DNA from: an uncultured Bacteroidota bacterium
GTDB lineage: Bacteria; Bacteroidota; Bacteroidia; Chitinophagales; Chitinophagaceae
NCBI GenBank assembly: GCA_903824665.1
Contig: CAIJXT010000004.1
Location: forward strand, 62,001 to 126,000
DNA length: 64,000 bases
Direction: 5' to 3'
Translations under genes and position numbers: made by a program
The notes under the pieces: model-generated
What the model saw: the letters and a program-made list of their open reading frames with translations, nothing else
Database searches by the model: none
What the model was told of the DNA's origin: nothing
Shown here: positions 8,698 to 16,720 of the stretch, piece by piece
Numbering within the stretch: the first letter of the stretch is position 1
Layout: each line of letters starts with the position of its first letter

Positions 8698-9555
8698 TTA
8701 TTCAGTTATCTTCCTGTACGCTACAATGTAGTAGTTAGGCAAATATCCCGGTGCGTTCGATCCATAGGTCTTGATGATCTTCAGCAAGGCAAAGTCAGAG
8801 CCACCCCTCAGTTTGCAGATCACCACATCACCTGTGCCAATATTGGTTATTGAATCGGCTCCATTTATAAAATGAGATGCTAGGTATGCCTTATTGATCG
8901 TAAAATCCGAAAAATCTACTGCTGTATCTCGTGCAAACAAAGTGCCGGATGCAGTAGATGCCTGAAATGAATGTTTTAGGTAATCCAAATATATGCTATT
9001 GTATTTTGTTTTGTTGGTTAATTTGTCTTGAACGTCCACCATCGGCTGGTTGCTTGTGGTTAGCGGATTTACATATTTACCGTCCACAAGGTTGAACCCG
9101 CCAAAGCCGTCATTGTAGGCTATTGGTATAATTTTAAAAGTATCTACATATACCACTCTTATACTTCGCACAGCACTTTTACCTGCTTTGTCGGTGGCTT
9201 TGAATGTCCACAATGCGGTGATCGTCTTGTCCGGGCAAGGAACAGAAATATGTAGCTCGTGATTAAAACGGGTTTCATTTGCAAATTTCTCTTTTATCGT
9301 TCCACTGGTGTCCGGACCCGAGAAACTCACCTCGCTTAGTACATTAGGTGCCGCAAACGTCACATGGTATTCCTGCATCGGATAGCCTATCACAACAGTG
9401 TCATGTTGTAGCCAGGGACGTAATAGTACAGGGTTGTTTGCAAAATTGCTAAACGTTATAACCGGTGCAAAACTTTCCTGAGGGGTAATTTTTGTACAGC
9501 TGGTGATACCTGTCGCCAGTATTGTGACAAGCAATAATAGTGTGCTTTTCATCAT
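8698..9555 (-). CDS. hypothetical lipoprotein, 285 aa
   Basis: No family is recognised. The N-terminus is a lipoprotein signal (TILATGITSC, Cys20), so the protein is probably anchored in the envelope. The body resembles surface lipoproteins of Bacteroidetes: beta-rich, with a middle segment (SVPCPDKTITALWTFKATDK) that looks like an Ig-like strand pair. The C-terminal 60 residues read as a compact domain (TGDVVICKLRGGSDFALLKI), followed by a Tyr-rich tail. The gene starts 2 bases after the stop of the upstream outer-membrane protein gene, so the two are almost certainly co-transcribed and may act together. Confidence 0.75.
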   Translation of the reverse strand: MMKSTLLLLVTILATGITSCTKITPQESFAPVITFSNFANNPVLLRPWLQHDTVVIGYPMQEYHVTFAAPNVLSEVSFSGPDTSGTIKEKFANETRFNHELHISVPCPDKTITALWTFKATDKAGKSAVRSIRVVYVDTFKIIPIAYNDGFGGFNLVDGKYVNPLTTSNQPMVDVQDKLTNKTKYNSIYLDYLKHSFQASTASGTLFARDTAVDFSDFTINKAYLASHFINGADSITNIGTGDVVICKLRGGSDFALLKIIKTYGSNAPGYLPNYYIVAYRKITE

Positions 9556-9557
9556 TT

Positions 9558-10475
9558 TTAGTCTTTTGCCGAATATCCGAGTGCGATGCCAACCTTGGCA
9601 GAAAAATACATGTTGTCTTGCGGGAACCCATTACCATAGTCAGAGGACTGATGGAAGATTCCCGGAATAATGCCCATTTCCAGGCCGGCGGTGAGGCCAA
9701 ACGAATTCAGTGTCGAGACTTCATAGCCCATCTTCAGCCCTACTGAATTTTTGTACAGGGTTTCAAGTATCAGGTTATTGGTCGCTGGCTTGCCACCATA
9801 TAGGTTGTAGTAGCCCTTTGCTTCGTAGGTACAGCCACCAGGTGCTAGCAATAGCATTTCAATGTATAGCGAACTGCTGTAGAACATTTCTCCTTCGTCA
9901 TAAGAATCGAAACTGCCAACGACCAGCCCGAAGGGATTCAGAATTCGGTGTGTAAACCAGCCTGCATATTTGAAATCATGTTTCTTTAAACGCTCATATC
10001 CAATGCTCATGAAGTTGGATGTTATCCTGAGGTTAGTATAATAGGTGCTTAGTAGCCTTTGTGTTTCATCCGGGTTATAATCCGGCGGTCTCAGGGTGGG
10101 GTCTACAGCCTGAAATACTTGGTGTTTATAACTCATGGTATGATGAAATCCTGCGTTGAGCATATGCCCGATTTCAATGTCGTTATCTTTATGTGCAAAC
10201 CGCCAGCGGGCAGTTATTCCATATAAGTTAAACGATTTGTAGTAGCGCTTTTCGTCTGTCTGAGCTGTGTACGATTGGGTATAGTCAACTTTCAGACCAA
10301 AGTTGTCGAGTTGCCCTTGTAGTGCGCCACCATACCCGGCTCCTCCCATATCACTATTACCCCAACCGATCAGAGGTATCACCTTTGCAATGATCATATC
10401 CTGACATTCTGCTGGTAATTGAATTCCCATGCATAGGGTAAGGGCAGCTATGCGTATCAAATGTTTGAAAATCAC
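9558..10475 (-). CDS. outer-membrane beta-barrel-like hypothetical protein
   Basis: The start is GTG. It gives a 305-residue protein with an N-terminal signal peptide (about residues 1-24, ending before QDMIIAKV). Alternating hydrophobic and polar residues, many Gly and aromatic residues, and a strand-like C-terminus (FSAKVGIALGYSAKD) suggest a beta-barrel, though the final residue is not the canonical aromatic. A complete promoter (TTG, 21 bases, TATTTTTG) lies at 10493-10524, giving a short leader of about 10 bases. The lipoprotein gene at 9555 follows after 2 bases. A barrel plus lipoprotein pair suggests a joint envelope role; no function is assigned. Confidence 0.7.
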   Translation of the reverse strand: MIFKHLIRIAALTLCMGIQLPAECQDMIIAKVIPLIGWGNSDMGGAGYGGALQGQLDNFGLKVDYTQSYTAQTDEKRYYKSFNLYGITARWRFAHKDNDIEIGHMLNAGFHHTMSYKHQVFQAVDPTLRPPDYNPDETQRLLSTYYTNLRITSNFMSIGYERLKKHDFKYAGWFTHRILNPFGLVVGSFDSYDEGEMFYSSSLYIEMLLLAPGGCTYEAKGYYNLYGGKPATNNLILETLYKNSVGLKMGYEVSTLNSFGLTAGLEMGIIPGIFHQSSDYGNGFPQDNMYFSAKVGIALGYSAKD

Positions 10476-10492
10476 TTTCCGTTATTTGACTG

Positions 10493-10524
10493 CAAAAATA
10501 GATTCGGTCGCGGCAGTCAGTCAA
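10493..10524 (-). promoter_or_regulatory. promoter TTG-N21-TATTTTTG
   Basis: On the minus strand, TTG (10524-10522) and TATTTTTG (10500-10493) are separated by 21 bases, matching the Bacteroidetes primary sigma-factor consensus. It drives the outer-membrane protein/lipoprotein pair. Confidence 0.65.
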
Positions 10525-10534
10525 TACCACTTTC

Positions 10535-10589
10535 GTGTAATTATTGTGCTGAATTTCAGTGCTTTAAAGCACTGAAATTAGGTGTAATT
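10535..10589. repeat. 28-base perfect palindrome flanked by direct repeats
   Basis: Bases 10552-10579 form a perfect inverted repeat with 14-base arms (AATTTCAGTGCTTT on the left), centred on TTTAAA. The 8-base repeat GTGTAATT flanks it on both sides (10535-10542 and 10582-10589). It lies between the end of one minus-strand gene and the promoter of the next. A role as transcription terminator is possible, but there is no T run; a dimeric protein binding site is the alternative. Confidence 0.6.
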
Positions 10590-10743
10590 TTGTTAATCCC
10601 TTGAGGCATGTGCATACTTGGGTAGCCTTTGTAGCAACGACGGGTGCAATCGGTTTGCTTCCGGTCGTAAGTGGGATTTGAAAGGTCCAATGACAGACTT
10701 TCTTTTTTTACTTTACCAGAGTGTTGGCTCACACCACTTACTT

Positions 10744-11271
10744 TTATTGCAACGGCACATCCGTAAATGTTCCCTCTTTTATTGAAACGAGTCCTGACCC
10801 TGATGTATTGTCAACACGACATTCAAAGGTGCCTGATATAGTGGTGTCAGTTAGGTTGGTGATGTGTACAATTCCTATGTTCGAACTTTGCGTTGAGAAG
10901 TACTGTGGTGTCGCAGATAACTGATTGTAAACAATGTAGTTCGTAAAACTCAGCAGAAACGTTCCGGTGTCTGCAACGCCGCCTATGTATATTCCTAGCT
11001 GATCCTCACTGATAACACCCGACGAATCGACAAAGCTGCCAAAGGTTTTGATCTGCAGATTGCCGTCGTTTATTGCTGCCAGGTAGGTGTTCGTGTCAGC
11101 CGTTGTTTTTGCTGCTGATTTCCATGCACGGTCATTGATTTTTGCTGCTATCATACCCCTCGCAGAGCTGGTTGTAGTTGTCCCCAGACTTGGTTGTTCT
11201 ACAACCGTGTTTTTACTTTTCTGGCAAGACAAAAAATGCAGTACACAAAAGATAATTATTAGCTTTTTCAT
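10744..11271 (-). CDS. hypothetical lipoprotein, 175 aa
   Basis: An in-frame ATG at 11307 exists, but the ATG at 11271 yields a clean lipoprotein signal (MKKLIIIFCVLHFLSC, Cys16). The mature part holds a segment IAAKINDRAWKS, a pattern common at the start of small beta-sandwich lipoproteins of Bacteroidetes (DUF6252-like; weak impression only). It ends in strand-like repeats (TISGTFECRVDNTSGSG). A TAACTTTG box is found upstream at 11322-11329. The gene is probably transcribed alone. The function is unknown. Confidence 0.72.
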   Translation of the reverse strand: MKKLIIIFCVLHFLSCQKSKNTVVEQPSLGTTTTSSARGMIAAKINDRAWKSAAKTTADTNTYLAAINDGNLQIKTFGSFVDSSGVISEDQLGIYIGGVADTGTFLLSFTNYIVYNQLSATPQYFSTQSSNIGIVHITNLTDTTISGTFECRVDNTSGSGLVSIKEGTFTDVPLQ

Positions 11272-11321
11272 AGTTTTGTTTAAATTATTTTTACAAAAGT
11301 CAAACAAAACATCGAAGCGAA

Positions 11322-11329
11322 CAAAGTTA
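11322..11329 (-). promoter_or_regulatory. -7 box TAACTTTG
   Basis: Minus-strand TAnnTTTG match about 50 bases upstream of the lipoprotein start at 11271. No matching TTG is seen, so this is a weak call. Confidence 0.35.
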
Positions 11330-11538
11330 TTTATAATAATTTTGTTAAGAATCTATTTCCAGTTTAGCAGCCGAAATACCAATATCACACTTCAAAATGC
11401 ACCTCCATTACTCTTTTTACCTTCACTTCTATCTATTCACAACTTAATCTATCAAATACCAGTTCCTACCTCTTATCTGAGATGTTCATTTTCCCGCTTC
11501 ACTGTTCTGCTAATACATTTATGGGTCACATCAGGGCT

Positions 11539-12375
11539 CTATTCCTTGGTCTTTCCCACAATCCCCTTGATAATGTCATCTAGTTGGTTTGCCGAAAACG
11601 TAATGTGGTCTATAAGTTCTGTTTCATCAATAGCCATTTCTTTTTTCTGTTTCAGCAGGTTTACCAGCCCCATTAGTGTTGCCAGCGGACCCCTTATCAC
11701 GTGCGACTGTGTCCAGGCTATTTCCCGCAAAGCGAGGTTTTGCGTTTCTATTTTGTGAATGTGCTCATGTGTTAGCGTGTTGTCTATCAGTACACCTTCA
11801 AGCTTCAAAGGTTGCATTGCCTCATTTCTGATTAGTCTTATCCGTTCGTATACCCACTTTATTGCACCCGAGTCTGTCAATATTCTGTGTTCATTATCTG
11901 TGATGTTTGAAGGGAAGTTTTTCTCTATGTCGTTCTTAAAAAAATGCCGGTCATCGGGATGTATTTTTGTGAGCAGATTGTCCATACTTAATTTGAAATT
12001 GTCTTGTTGAACTTCATATATTTTATACATCTCTTCCGACCAGTATATTGCTCCATTAGTCAGATCGTAAGTCCAGTAGCCCATTTTTGCCAATGTCTGA
12101 GCCGTTTCCAGCTTCCGGTTCATGTTGTCAGTTTCCTGCTGGTTTTTCGCTATCTGATTTAAGTACCTCTTTACCAGTATATACAGCAGCAGAGTAGTTA
12201 CTATTACAAAGCCAAACCCTTTATAGGTTTGAAGCCTTGCCTGCACCTTACTGTTTTCAACAAAGGCGTTGATAAAAGCGTCTGAAAAATAGATGTATGT
12301 CAGGCTCACAATAGCATATAGGAAAACTATTTGAAATGAACATTGAGATATAAGGTGTTTGTTTTTGGGTATCAT
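11539..12375 (-). CDS. membrane PAS protein with histidine phosphoacceptor helix, no ATPase domain
   Basis: The 278-residue protein has two transmembrane helices near the N-terminus (about residues 13-35 and 52-66), then a coiled-coil linker and a PAS fold (about 90-195, with the PAS features GYWTYDLTNGAIYWSEEMYKI and IHPDDR). A dimerisation/phosphoacceptor region follows, in which AWTQSHVIRGPLATLMGLVN places the candidate phospho-histidine at about residue 225. The protein stops directly after the second helix (QLDDIIKGIVGKTKE), so no HATPase_c domain (N, G1, G2 boxes) is present. Such short sensors occur in Bacteroidetes; they may be phosphorylated by another kinase or act as sensors or decoys (inference). 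The stop is clean, with no sign of a frameshift into an ATPase domain downstream. Confidence 0.82.
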   Translation of the reverse strand: MIPKNKHLISQCSFQIVFLYAIVSLTYIYFSDAFINAFVENSKVQARLQTYKGFGFVIVTTLLLYILVKRYLNQIAKNQQETDNMNRKLETAQTLAKMGYWTYDLTNGAIYWSEEMYKIYEVQQDNFKLSMDNLLTKIHPDDRHFFKNDIEKNFPSNITDNEHRILTDSGAIKWVYERIRLIRNEAMQPLKLEGVLIDNTLTHEHIHKIETQNLALREIAWTQSHVIRGPLATLMGLVNLLKQKKEMAIDETELIDHITFSANQLDDIIKGIVGKTKE

Positions 12376-12530
12376 ATAGCAAATGACAGAAAATTATTTA
12401 TTAAAAATAATGATTTTTGTCATATTCCATTGCATAATAGCATAAAAAACAAATCGAATTTGCGAACATGCAACTCACATTTCACTTTCCTTTTCAAATT
12501 TTATGTTTGCATTCTGTTTGTCTGTTTCTC

Positions 12531-12559
12531 TTGCATACAGCCCAAATGCCCTAATTTTG
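12531..12559 (+). promoter_or_regulatory. promoter TTG-N18-TAATTTTG
   Basis: TTG at 12531-12533 and TAATTTTG at 12552-12559 with an 18-base spacer. The box ends 4 bases before the ATG at 12564, so the mRNA is predicted to be leaderless. Confidence 0.65.
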
Positions 12560-12563
12560 AATT

Positions 12564-12995
12564 ATGTTATTGAAACCAGGTAAAGGATTGGGAGAATTGT
12601 CTTTCGGAATGTTGCCGGCCACTGTAGAGCAGAAGTTGGGCAAGCCAGACCGCATTTTTGTGCCCGAAGACGATGAAGACGAATTCATATACCAGTACAA
12701 TGGGTTGCAAATGATGCTCACCTTTTACAAGCAGGAAAATGACCGGCTTGGGTACATCCGGTCTTCAAACCCTGCCATCACTTACAATGGCGTGCTGCTG
12801 CTCAATCAGCCGGTCAAAGACATCATGAACGGGGCTATGAAAGACATCAAAAACTGGCAGATAGAAAAGTACGACTTCTTCGATACCTACCTCAACGAAA
12901 AAGACTGGCTGGTGCTGAATGTAGAATACGAACGCATTAGCGATCTGGAAATGGGCGTGCCTGTAGAGGGCGATAACCTGTACCTGTGGAAGTAA
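12564..12995 (+). CDS. conserved-looking hypothetical protein, 143 aa
   Basis: A soluble 143-residue protein without signal peptide or membrane segment. The N-terminal pattern GKGLGELSFGMLPATVEQKLGKPD recalls proteins in which a Gly-rich turn and a helix precede an LGxPD motif (as in SmpA/OmlA-like folds), but the remainder (acidic loop EDDEDEF, then beta strands) gives no known family. The start is supported by a complete promoter whose -7 box ends 4 bases upstream. It lies alone between the PAS gene (divergent) and a 700-base gene-free stretch. Function unknown. Confidence 0.72.
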   Translation: MLLKPGKGLGELSFGMLPATVEQKLGKPDRIFVPEDDEDEFIYQYNGLQMMLTFYKQENDRLGYIRSSNPAITYNGVLLLNQPVKDIMNGAMKDIKNWQIEKYDFFDTYLNEKDWLVLNVEYERISDLEMGVPVEGDNLYLWK

Positions 12996-13217
12996 AATCC
13001 TGCAAAACACTTAGCTGATCACCAACGTGCTCTATATGCATATCGGCACGATATTTGTGCTCCAAGCGTCACCCTTGCAGTCTTAATGCATCACAAAACC
13101 AATTGTATCGCATCTGGCCCCATTTGACCGTATTTCTCCCAAACTGTACAAAAAAGCTCATCGTACACAATTGGGCTGCCACGACAATTTTTGGCTCGGT
13201 ATTTGTGGCATTATATA

Positions 13218-13231
13218 TGCGGGATCCCGCA
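13218..13231. repeat. perfect 14-base palindrome
   Basis: TGCGGGATCCCGCA is fully self-complementary and lies 30 bases before the first TGCGCA element. It may be a protein site or chance. Confidence 0.4.
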
Positions 13232-13261
13232 CAAGATATTGTAAATATTTTCATGGTAGTA

Positions 13262-13354
13262 AGTGCGCAAAAAGTGCGCAAAAATGAAAATCTAAATAAT
13301 TGATTGTCAGTATTTTGTGGTTTTTCAGTTTTTTTTGCGCAGTGGTGCGCAATT
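13262..13354. repeat. TGCGCA element, copy 1
   Basis: Begins with two GTGCGCAA octamers 11 bases apart (13264 and 13274), then about 50 A/T-rich bases, then TTTTTTGCGC and a third GTGCGCAA on the right. It is about 83% identical to copy 2, including the A/T-rich middle. The left octamers and the right TTTGCGC face each other, giving an imperfect inverted repeat. Confidence 0.65.
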
Positions 13355-13527
13355 TTCAATTGACCACTGTTTTCACTAGTCTGGTAGATACTCAGGTCAT
13401 GACAAGTGCCTCATTTTTGAATTGGCAATCTGGGAATTTGAAAATTTTATCCGGCGTTACCAAAACCGGTATTTACCAAGTTCGCTGGCAGGTAATTTTT
13501 TAGGTGCAATCCGGAGGGGTGTGCAAA

Positions 13528-13619
13528 AGTGCGCAAAAAGTGCGCAAGAATTTAAAACTAAGTTATTGATTTGCAGTGTTTTGTGATTTTTCACTTTTTT
13601 TGCGCCTAAGTGCGCAATT
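13528..13619. repeat. TGCGCA element, copy 2
   Basis: Same layout as copy 1, 266 bases further on: two GTGCGCAA octamers, an A/T-rich middle with TTTTGTG and TTTTTCA kept, then TTTTTTTGCGC and a final GTGCGCAA. The first 20 bases are identical to copy 1. It ends about 45 bases before the promoter TTG of the next gene. Confidence 0.65.
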
Positions 13620-13663
13620 TCTTTACGGCTCCGTTTTTTGCGCATAGCTCGGCGTATCAGTTA

Positions 13664-13693
13664 TTGTTCCGGCATATTAAAATCCTACTTTTG
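13664..13693 (+). promoter_or_regulatory. promoter TTG-N19-TACTTTTG
   Basis: TTG at 13664-13666 and TACTTTTG at 13686-13693 with a 19-base spacer, the best spacing for this class. The box ends 4 bases before the ATG at 13698, again predicting a leaderless mRNA. Confidence 0.7.
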
Positions 13694-13697
13694 CGCC

Positions 13698-14309
13698 ATG
13701 GAATTTGATTTACCTGTCACCGGCGAGAAAGTGAAGCCGCAGCAGATCACCGCGCTGCATCTTTTTTCGGGGCTGGCATTCGTAGGGGCAGGAGCCATTA
13801 TTGCTGTGTACAATTACGAAATTCCCCGGTGGGGTGGTGCGCTGTTGGTAGCTGGCCTGGCGTTGTTGGCGCTCACCATGTTCCGGAATCGGTGGGTCGT
13901 TCGCAAGCCGGTCAATCGGGCACTGCGCATAGTCGAGCTCGCCATATCGTTGGCAATAGCCGCCCTGTCATTTGTCGAGCAGTGGAAATTCCCATCCGGT
14001 ATTTTCAGCGTCCTCTCGGCAGCCATTCTGTTTTCACTCTATTGGGAGCGCGATGCGGGTCAGCAGCTATATGTACATATCGATGAGACTGGCGTTCGCC
14101 TCCCTGTTACATCCCGCCGTCGCTTCATAGGCTGGGCCGAGATTGAGCAGGTTTTGCTGCGCTACGGCGTGCTCTCCGTCGACTGTATCGACAATAAACT
14201 CTACCAGACCGACGTCGCTGGCAGCACGGTAGATGAGGCCCAGTTCGACGAGTGGTGCAAGGCGCAGGTACAGGCTCATATTGATAAAAGGCGTAATGAT
14301 AATTGGTAG
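13698..14309 (+). CDS. four-helix membrane protein with soluble C-terminal domain
   Basis: The ATG at 13698 is chosen over an upstream in-frame ATG at 13638 because the promoter lies between them. The 203-residue protein has two hydrophobic hairpins (about residues 19-42 and 46-62, then 72-92 and 98-115), followed by a soluble tail of about 85 residues. The tail reads as beta strands plus a final helix (QLYVHIDETGVRLP ... FIGWAEIEQVLLRYGVLSVD), resembling the pattern of small membrane-attached PH-like domains (weak inference). No family is recognised. It is not in an operon with the glycan genes, which begin 192 bases later. Confidence 0.75.
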   Translation: MEFDLPVTGEKVKPQQITALHLFSGLAFVGAGAIIAVYNYEIPRWGGALLVAGLALLALTMFRNRWVVRKPVNRALRIVELAISLAIAALSFVEQWKFPSGIFSVLSAAILFSLYWERDAGQQLYVHIDETGVRLPVTSRRRFIGWAEIEQVLLRYGVLSVDCIDNKLYQTDVAGSTVDEAQFDEWCKAQVQAHIDKRRNDNW

Positions 14310-14501
14310 GTTCGCCTCCTGTAGTCTCCCGCTGTAGACACTTAAGCGATAAATTAACCCGTTATTCATCAATTTTTGCTCCGATTAGTTACAGAATTTA
14401 TAAAATAGGATTACTTTAGCGGCGCGAAAATCCTGTTATTTCAACCATTCCTTCCTGTTTGTCAGGCAATGGAAAAAAAATAAAAAGCTACTATATAATA
14501 T

Positions 14502-15248
14502 ATGCATATCAGGATTGTATTGCCGGCATACAACGAAGAAGATTCTCTGCCGCCCTTGCTGCGGAGGATAAATGAGGCTTATAATCTGTATAAGTGGGAT
14601 GCCAGCGTACTCATAGTCAACGATGGCAGCAAAGACAATACTTTGGAGTTGGCCCGCAACTTCAAGTCAGATATACCTATCGAGGTGCTCGATGTGCAGC
14701 CCAATAAAGGTCTCGCAAACGCCATCAATACAGGTATGCGGCATGCCGTCATAGGCCTCAAAGATACCGATATCGTAGTCACACTAGATGCCGACGACAG
14801 CCAGACGCCTTTCCTAATTCAGCGCATGGCGCAGCAGATCGCAGAAGGTAGCGATCTTGTCATCGCCTCGCGTTACCAGCCCGGTGCACGTATCAAAGGG
14901 TTGAAGAAGTCCAGGAAGTTTTTCAGTTGGGCGGCCGGTTTGTTGTTCAGGGTATTTGTGGGGTTCGAGGGTATCAAAGACTATACCTGTGGTTTTCGGG
15001 CATACCGCGTAGATATGCTCCGCAAGACCATCGCCTATTATGGAGATAAGTTCATCACCCAAAAGGGTTTTGGCTGTATGGTTGAGGTGTTGCTCAAAGT
15101 GGCCAGTCAGAGTGCTACAATGAATGAAGTGCCTATGATTCTCCGTTACGACCTCAAGCAGGGCGAATCGAAGATGAATGTGCAGAAAACAATGAAACAG
15201 ACCCTGAAGCTACTTTTAGACTATAAAACAGGCAGGCTGAATCCGTAA
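14502..15248 (+). CDS. family 2 glycosyltransferase (dolichol-phosphate mannose synthase-like)
   Basis: Transfers a sugar from a nucleotide donor, probably to a lipid carrier or glycan on the cytoplasmic face of the membrane. The 248-residue GT-A protein has the N-terminal VLPAYNEEDSLPPLL, the nucleotide-binding VNDGSKDNT, and the metal-binding DAD at residues 96-98 (VTLDADDSQ). Next comes IASRYQPGA and the acceptor-side CGFRAYR. The fold and length match polyprenol-phosphate mannosyltransferases (DPM1-like). There are no C-terminal membrane helices. It is the first gene of an operon: the GT39-like gene follows after 23 bases and wecB after that. Confidence 0.88.
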   Translation: MHIRIVLPAYNEEDSLPPLLRRINEAYNLYKWDASVLIVNDGSKDNTLELARNFKSDIPIEVLDVQPNKGLANAINTGMRHAVIGLKDTDIVVTLDADDSQTPFLIQRMAQQIAEGSDLVIASRYQPGARIKGLKKSRKFFSWAAGLLFRVFVGFEGIKDYTCGFRAYRVDMLRKTIAYYGDKFITQKGFGCMVEVLLKVASQSATMNEVPMILRYDLKQGESKMNVQKTMKQTLKLLLDYKTGRLNP

Positions 15249-15271
15249 TTTTCATTACCGTTACTTCTACT

Positions 15272-16714
15272 ATGTTGAATTCTACCAGCGTCAGGGTTAT
15301 TAATATACTATGCCTGCTGGCTGCTATTTTTCTGATATTGTTATTGCCTCAGAAAAAAGAGATCTGGTACGACGAGAGTGTATCTATGATGTGCAGCAAT
15401 GGGCTCAGCGGTCGTGATCCCGCCCGCCTTGCCGACAAGAAGATCATCAACTCGGTAGAGTTTCATGCCATGAATACCCCCGGCAATGTGTTCGCCGCTA
15501 CAGTCGACGACAATGCCAATAGCTTTCTCTACAACATGGGTTTGCACTGGTTTCTCGAAACATCCGGCAACAGCATTGCAGCCTACATGATGTTTTCAAA
15601 GCTGTGCGGCATAGCCACGCTGCTTGCGATATTCCTGCTCACGGTCACACTTGCCGGGCGTTCGCTGTTTACAGCGTTGGCAATTGTGCTTATGGCCACA
15701 GACCAGGTTTTTGTGGGCATGAGTCACGAGGTCAGGGCTTATGCTCTGGGTATAGCATTTGTTTGTCTGGCGGGTGTTTTCTACTTCCGTTTTATCAATG
15801 GCAGGCAGCGCACCTACAATCTGTTGCTGGTAGGTTTGTTTTTGGCGGCGGCTATTTTGTCTCATTTTCTCAGCGTGTATATAGTGGCGTTCTTTGTGTT
15901 ATCGCTACTGTTTACTATGGGTGCCAAATTGTTTCGCCCCGCCAATGTGCTGGCTATGCTGGTGTCGGTAGCGCTTATCGGGTTGTTCTTTTATTATGCC
16001 TACCCCGGTCTATACATCATGAAGGAGCGCAGTGCTGAGATCAAACAGACCACCATGGATCAGGCATTCAGCGTCGCAACGGTACTTACCAGTACGTTGC
16101 GCTTCATAGCGCTCAACTTCAGAATGGTTTTCCCGGTGTTCGTCAATAAGTTACCGGTCGTTCTGCTGTCGTGTGTTGGTATTGGTGCGCTGTACTTTTT
16201 TGCATTGCGGCAGGCTGCCGATGCCACCATCCGTCGCAATCTGCATCTGCTCTTCGGTCTTGGGCTTAGCAGCAGCATTGTGCTGGCTGTTTTGTGCCTT
16301 AAGTCTGGTCACTATGCAGCATTGTACTATAGGTACCATTCATTCTCCATACCATTTGCCATTTTGTTTGTGGCTTATGCGGTTTATGTGTTGTTTCGGG
16401 GTGGCAAGTGGCACATCGGCATCAATCTGGGCGTGCTGGCCATTGTAGTGGTGCCTGTTTCGCTGCTCTTTATTTCGGGCTTACGTAGCGCGGCAACACC
16501 TATGAAGTACAACCATTTTGCTATTGCCCGCGATTTGGTTGCCAAAAAAGTTACCGTGATAGAGGTGCCGGGTTGGCGCGATGCAATGCTGATACATTGC
16601 GTTTTGCCGCGCAATTACAAAATAGATTATGTGCGTAACGATTTAGGTCCTTATTTTACACTCCATTATGCCGGAAAAGATGAACGAATACCGGTACTGG
16701 AAAGTAAACACTGA
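15272..16714 (+). CDS. polytopic membrane glycosyltransferase, GT39/PMT-like
   Basis: A 480-residue membrane protein with about ten hydrophobic segments. After the first helix it has EIWYDESVSMMCSNG, matching the Asp-Glu pair in the first periplasmic loop of GT-C enzymes (PMT/ArnT-like), where Asp serves as the catalytic base. Enzymes of this group take sugars from polyprenyl-phosphate donors, so the neighbouring DPM1-like enzyme could make the donor (inference). The stop codon is 6 bases from the wecB start. A short hydrophilic C-terminal domain follows the last helix. The acceptor is unknown; family assignment is moderate because the sequence outside the loop is weakly conserved. Confidence 0.75.
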   Translation: MLNSTSVRVINILCLLAAIFLILLLPQKKEIWYDESVSMMCSNGLSGRDPARLADKKIINSVEFHAMNTPGNVFAATVDDNANSFLYNMGLHWFLETSGNSIAAYMMFSKLCGIATLLAIFLLTVTLAGRSLFTALAIVLMATDQVFVGMSHEVRAYALGIAFVCLAGVFYFRFINGRQRTYNLLLVGLFLAAAILSHFLSVYIVAFFVLSLLFTMGAKLFRPANVLAMLVSVALIGLFFYYAYPGLYIMKERSAEIKQTTMDQAFSVATVLTSTLRFIALNFRMVFPVFVNKLPVVLLSCVGIGALYFFALRQAADATIRRNLHLLFGLGLSSSIVLAVLCLKSGHYAALYYRYHSFSIPFAILFVAYAVYVLFRGGKWHIGINLGVLAIVVVPVSLLFISGLRSAATPMKYNHFAIARDLVAKKVTVIEVPGWRDAMLIHCVLPRNYKIDYVRNDLGPYFTLHYAGKDERIPVLESKH

Positions 16715-16720
16715 TTGCAA

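Larger units (their letters stand above)
12996..13697. other. 702-base gene-free region with repeated TGCGCA elements
   Basis: No coding region is supported. Frames at 13055-13303 (plus) and 13069-13359 (minus) overlap each other and the repeat elements and look accidental. The region holds a perfect 14-base palindrome (13218-13231), two copies of a 93-base element (13262-13354, 13528-13619), an extra TTTTTTGCGCA (about 13633-13643) and the promoter of the gene at 13698. Confidence 0.6.

Noticed and set aside
11087-11758. Plus-strand frame of 223 codons
   Set aside because: Antisense to two supported minus-strand genes and rich in low-complexity hydrophobic and aromatic residues.
13055-13359. 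Overlapping frames on both strands in the repeat region
   Set aside because: They cover the TGCGCA elements, contain no known motif and contradict each other.
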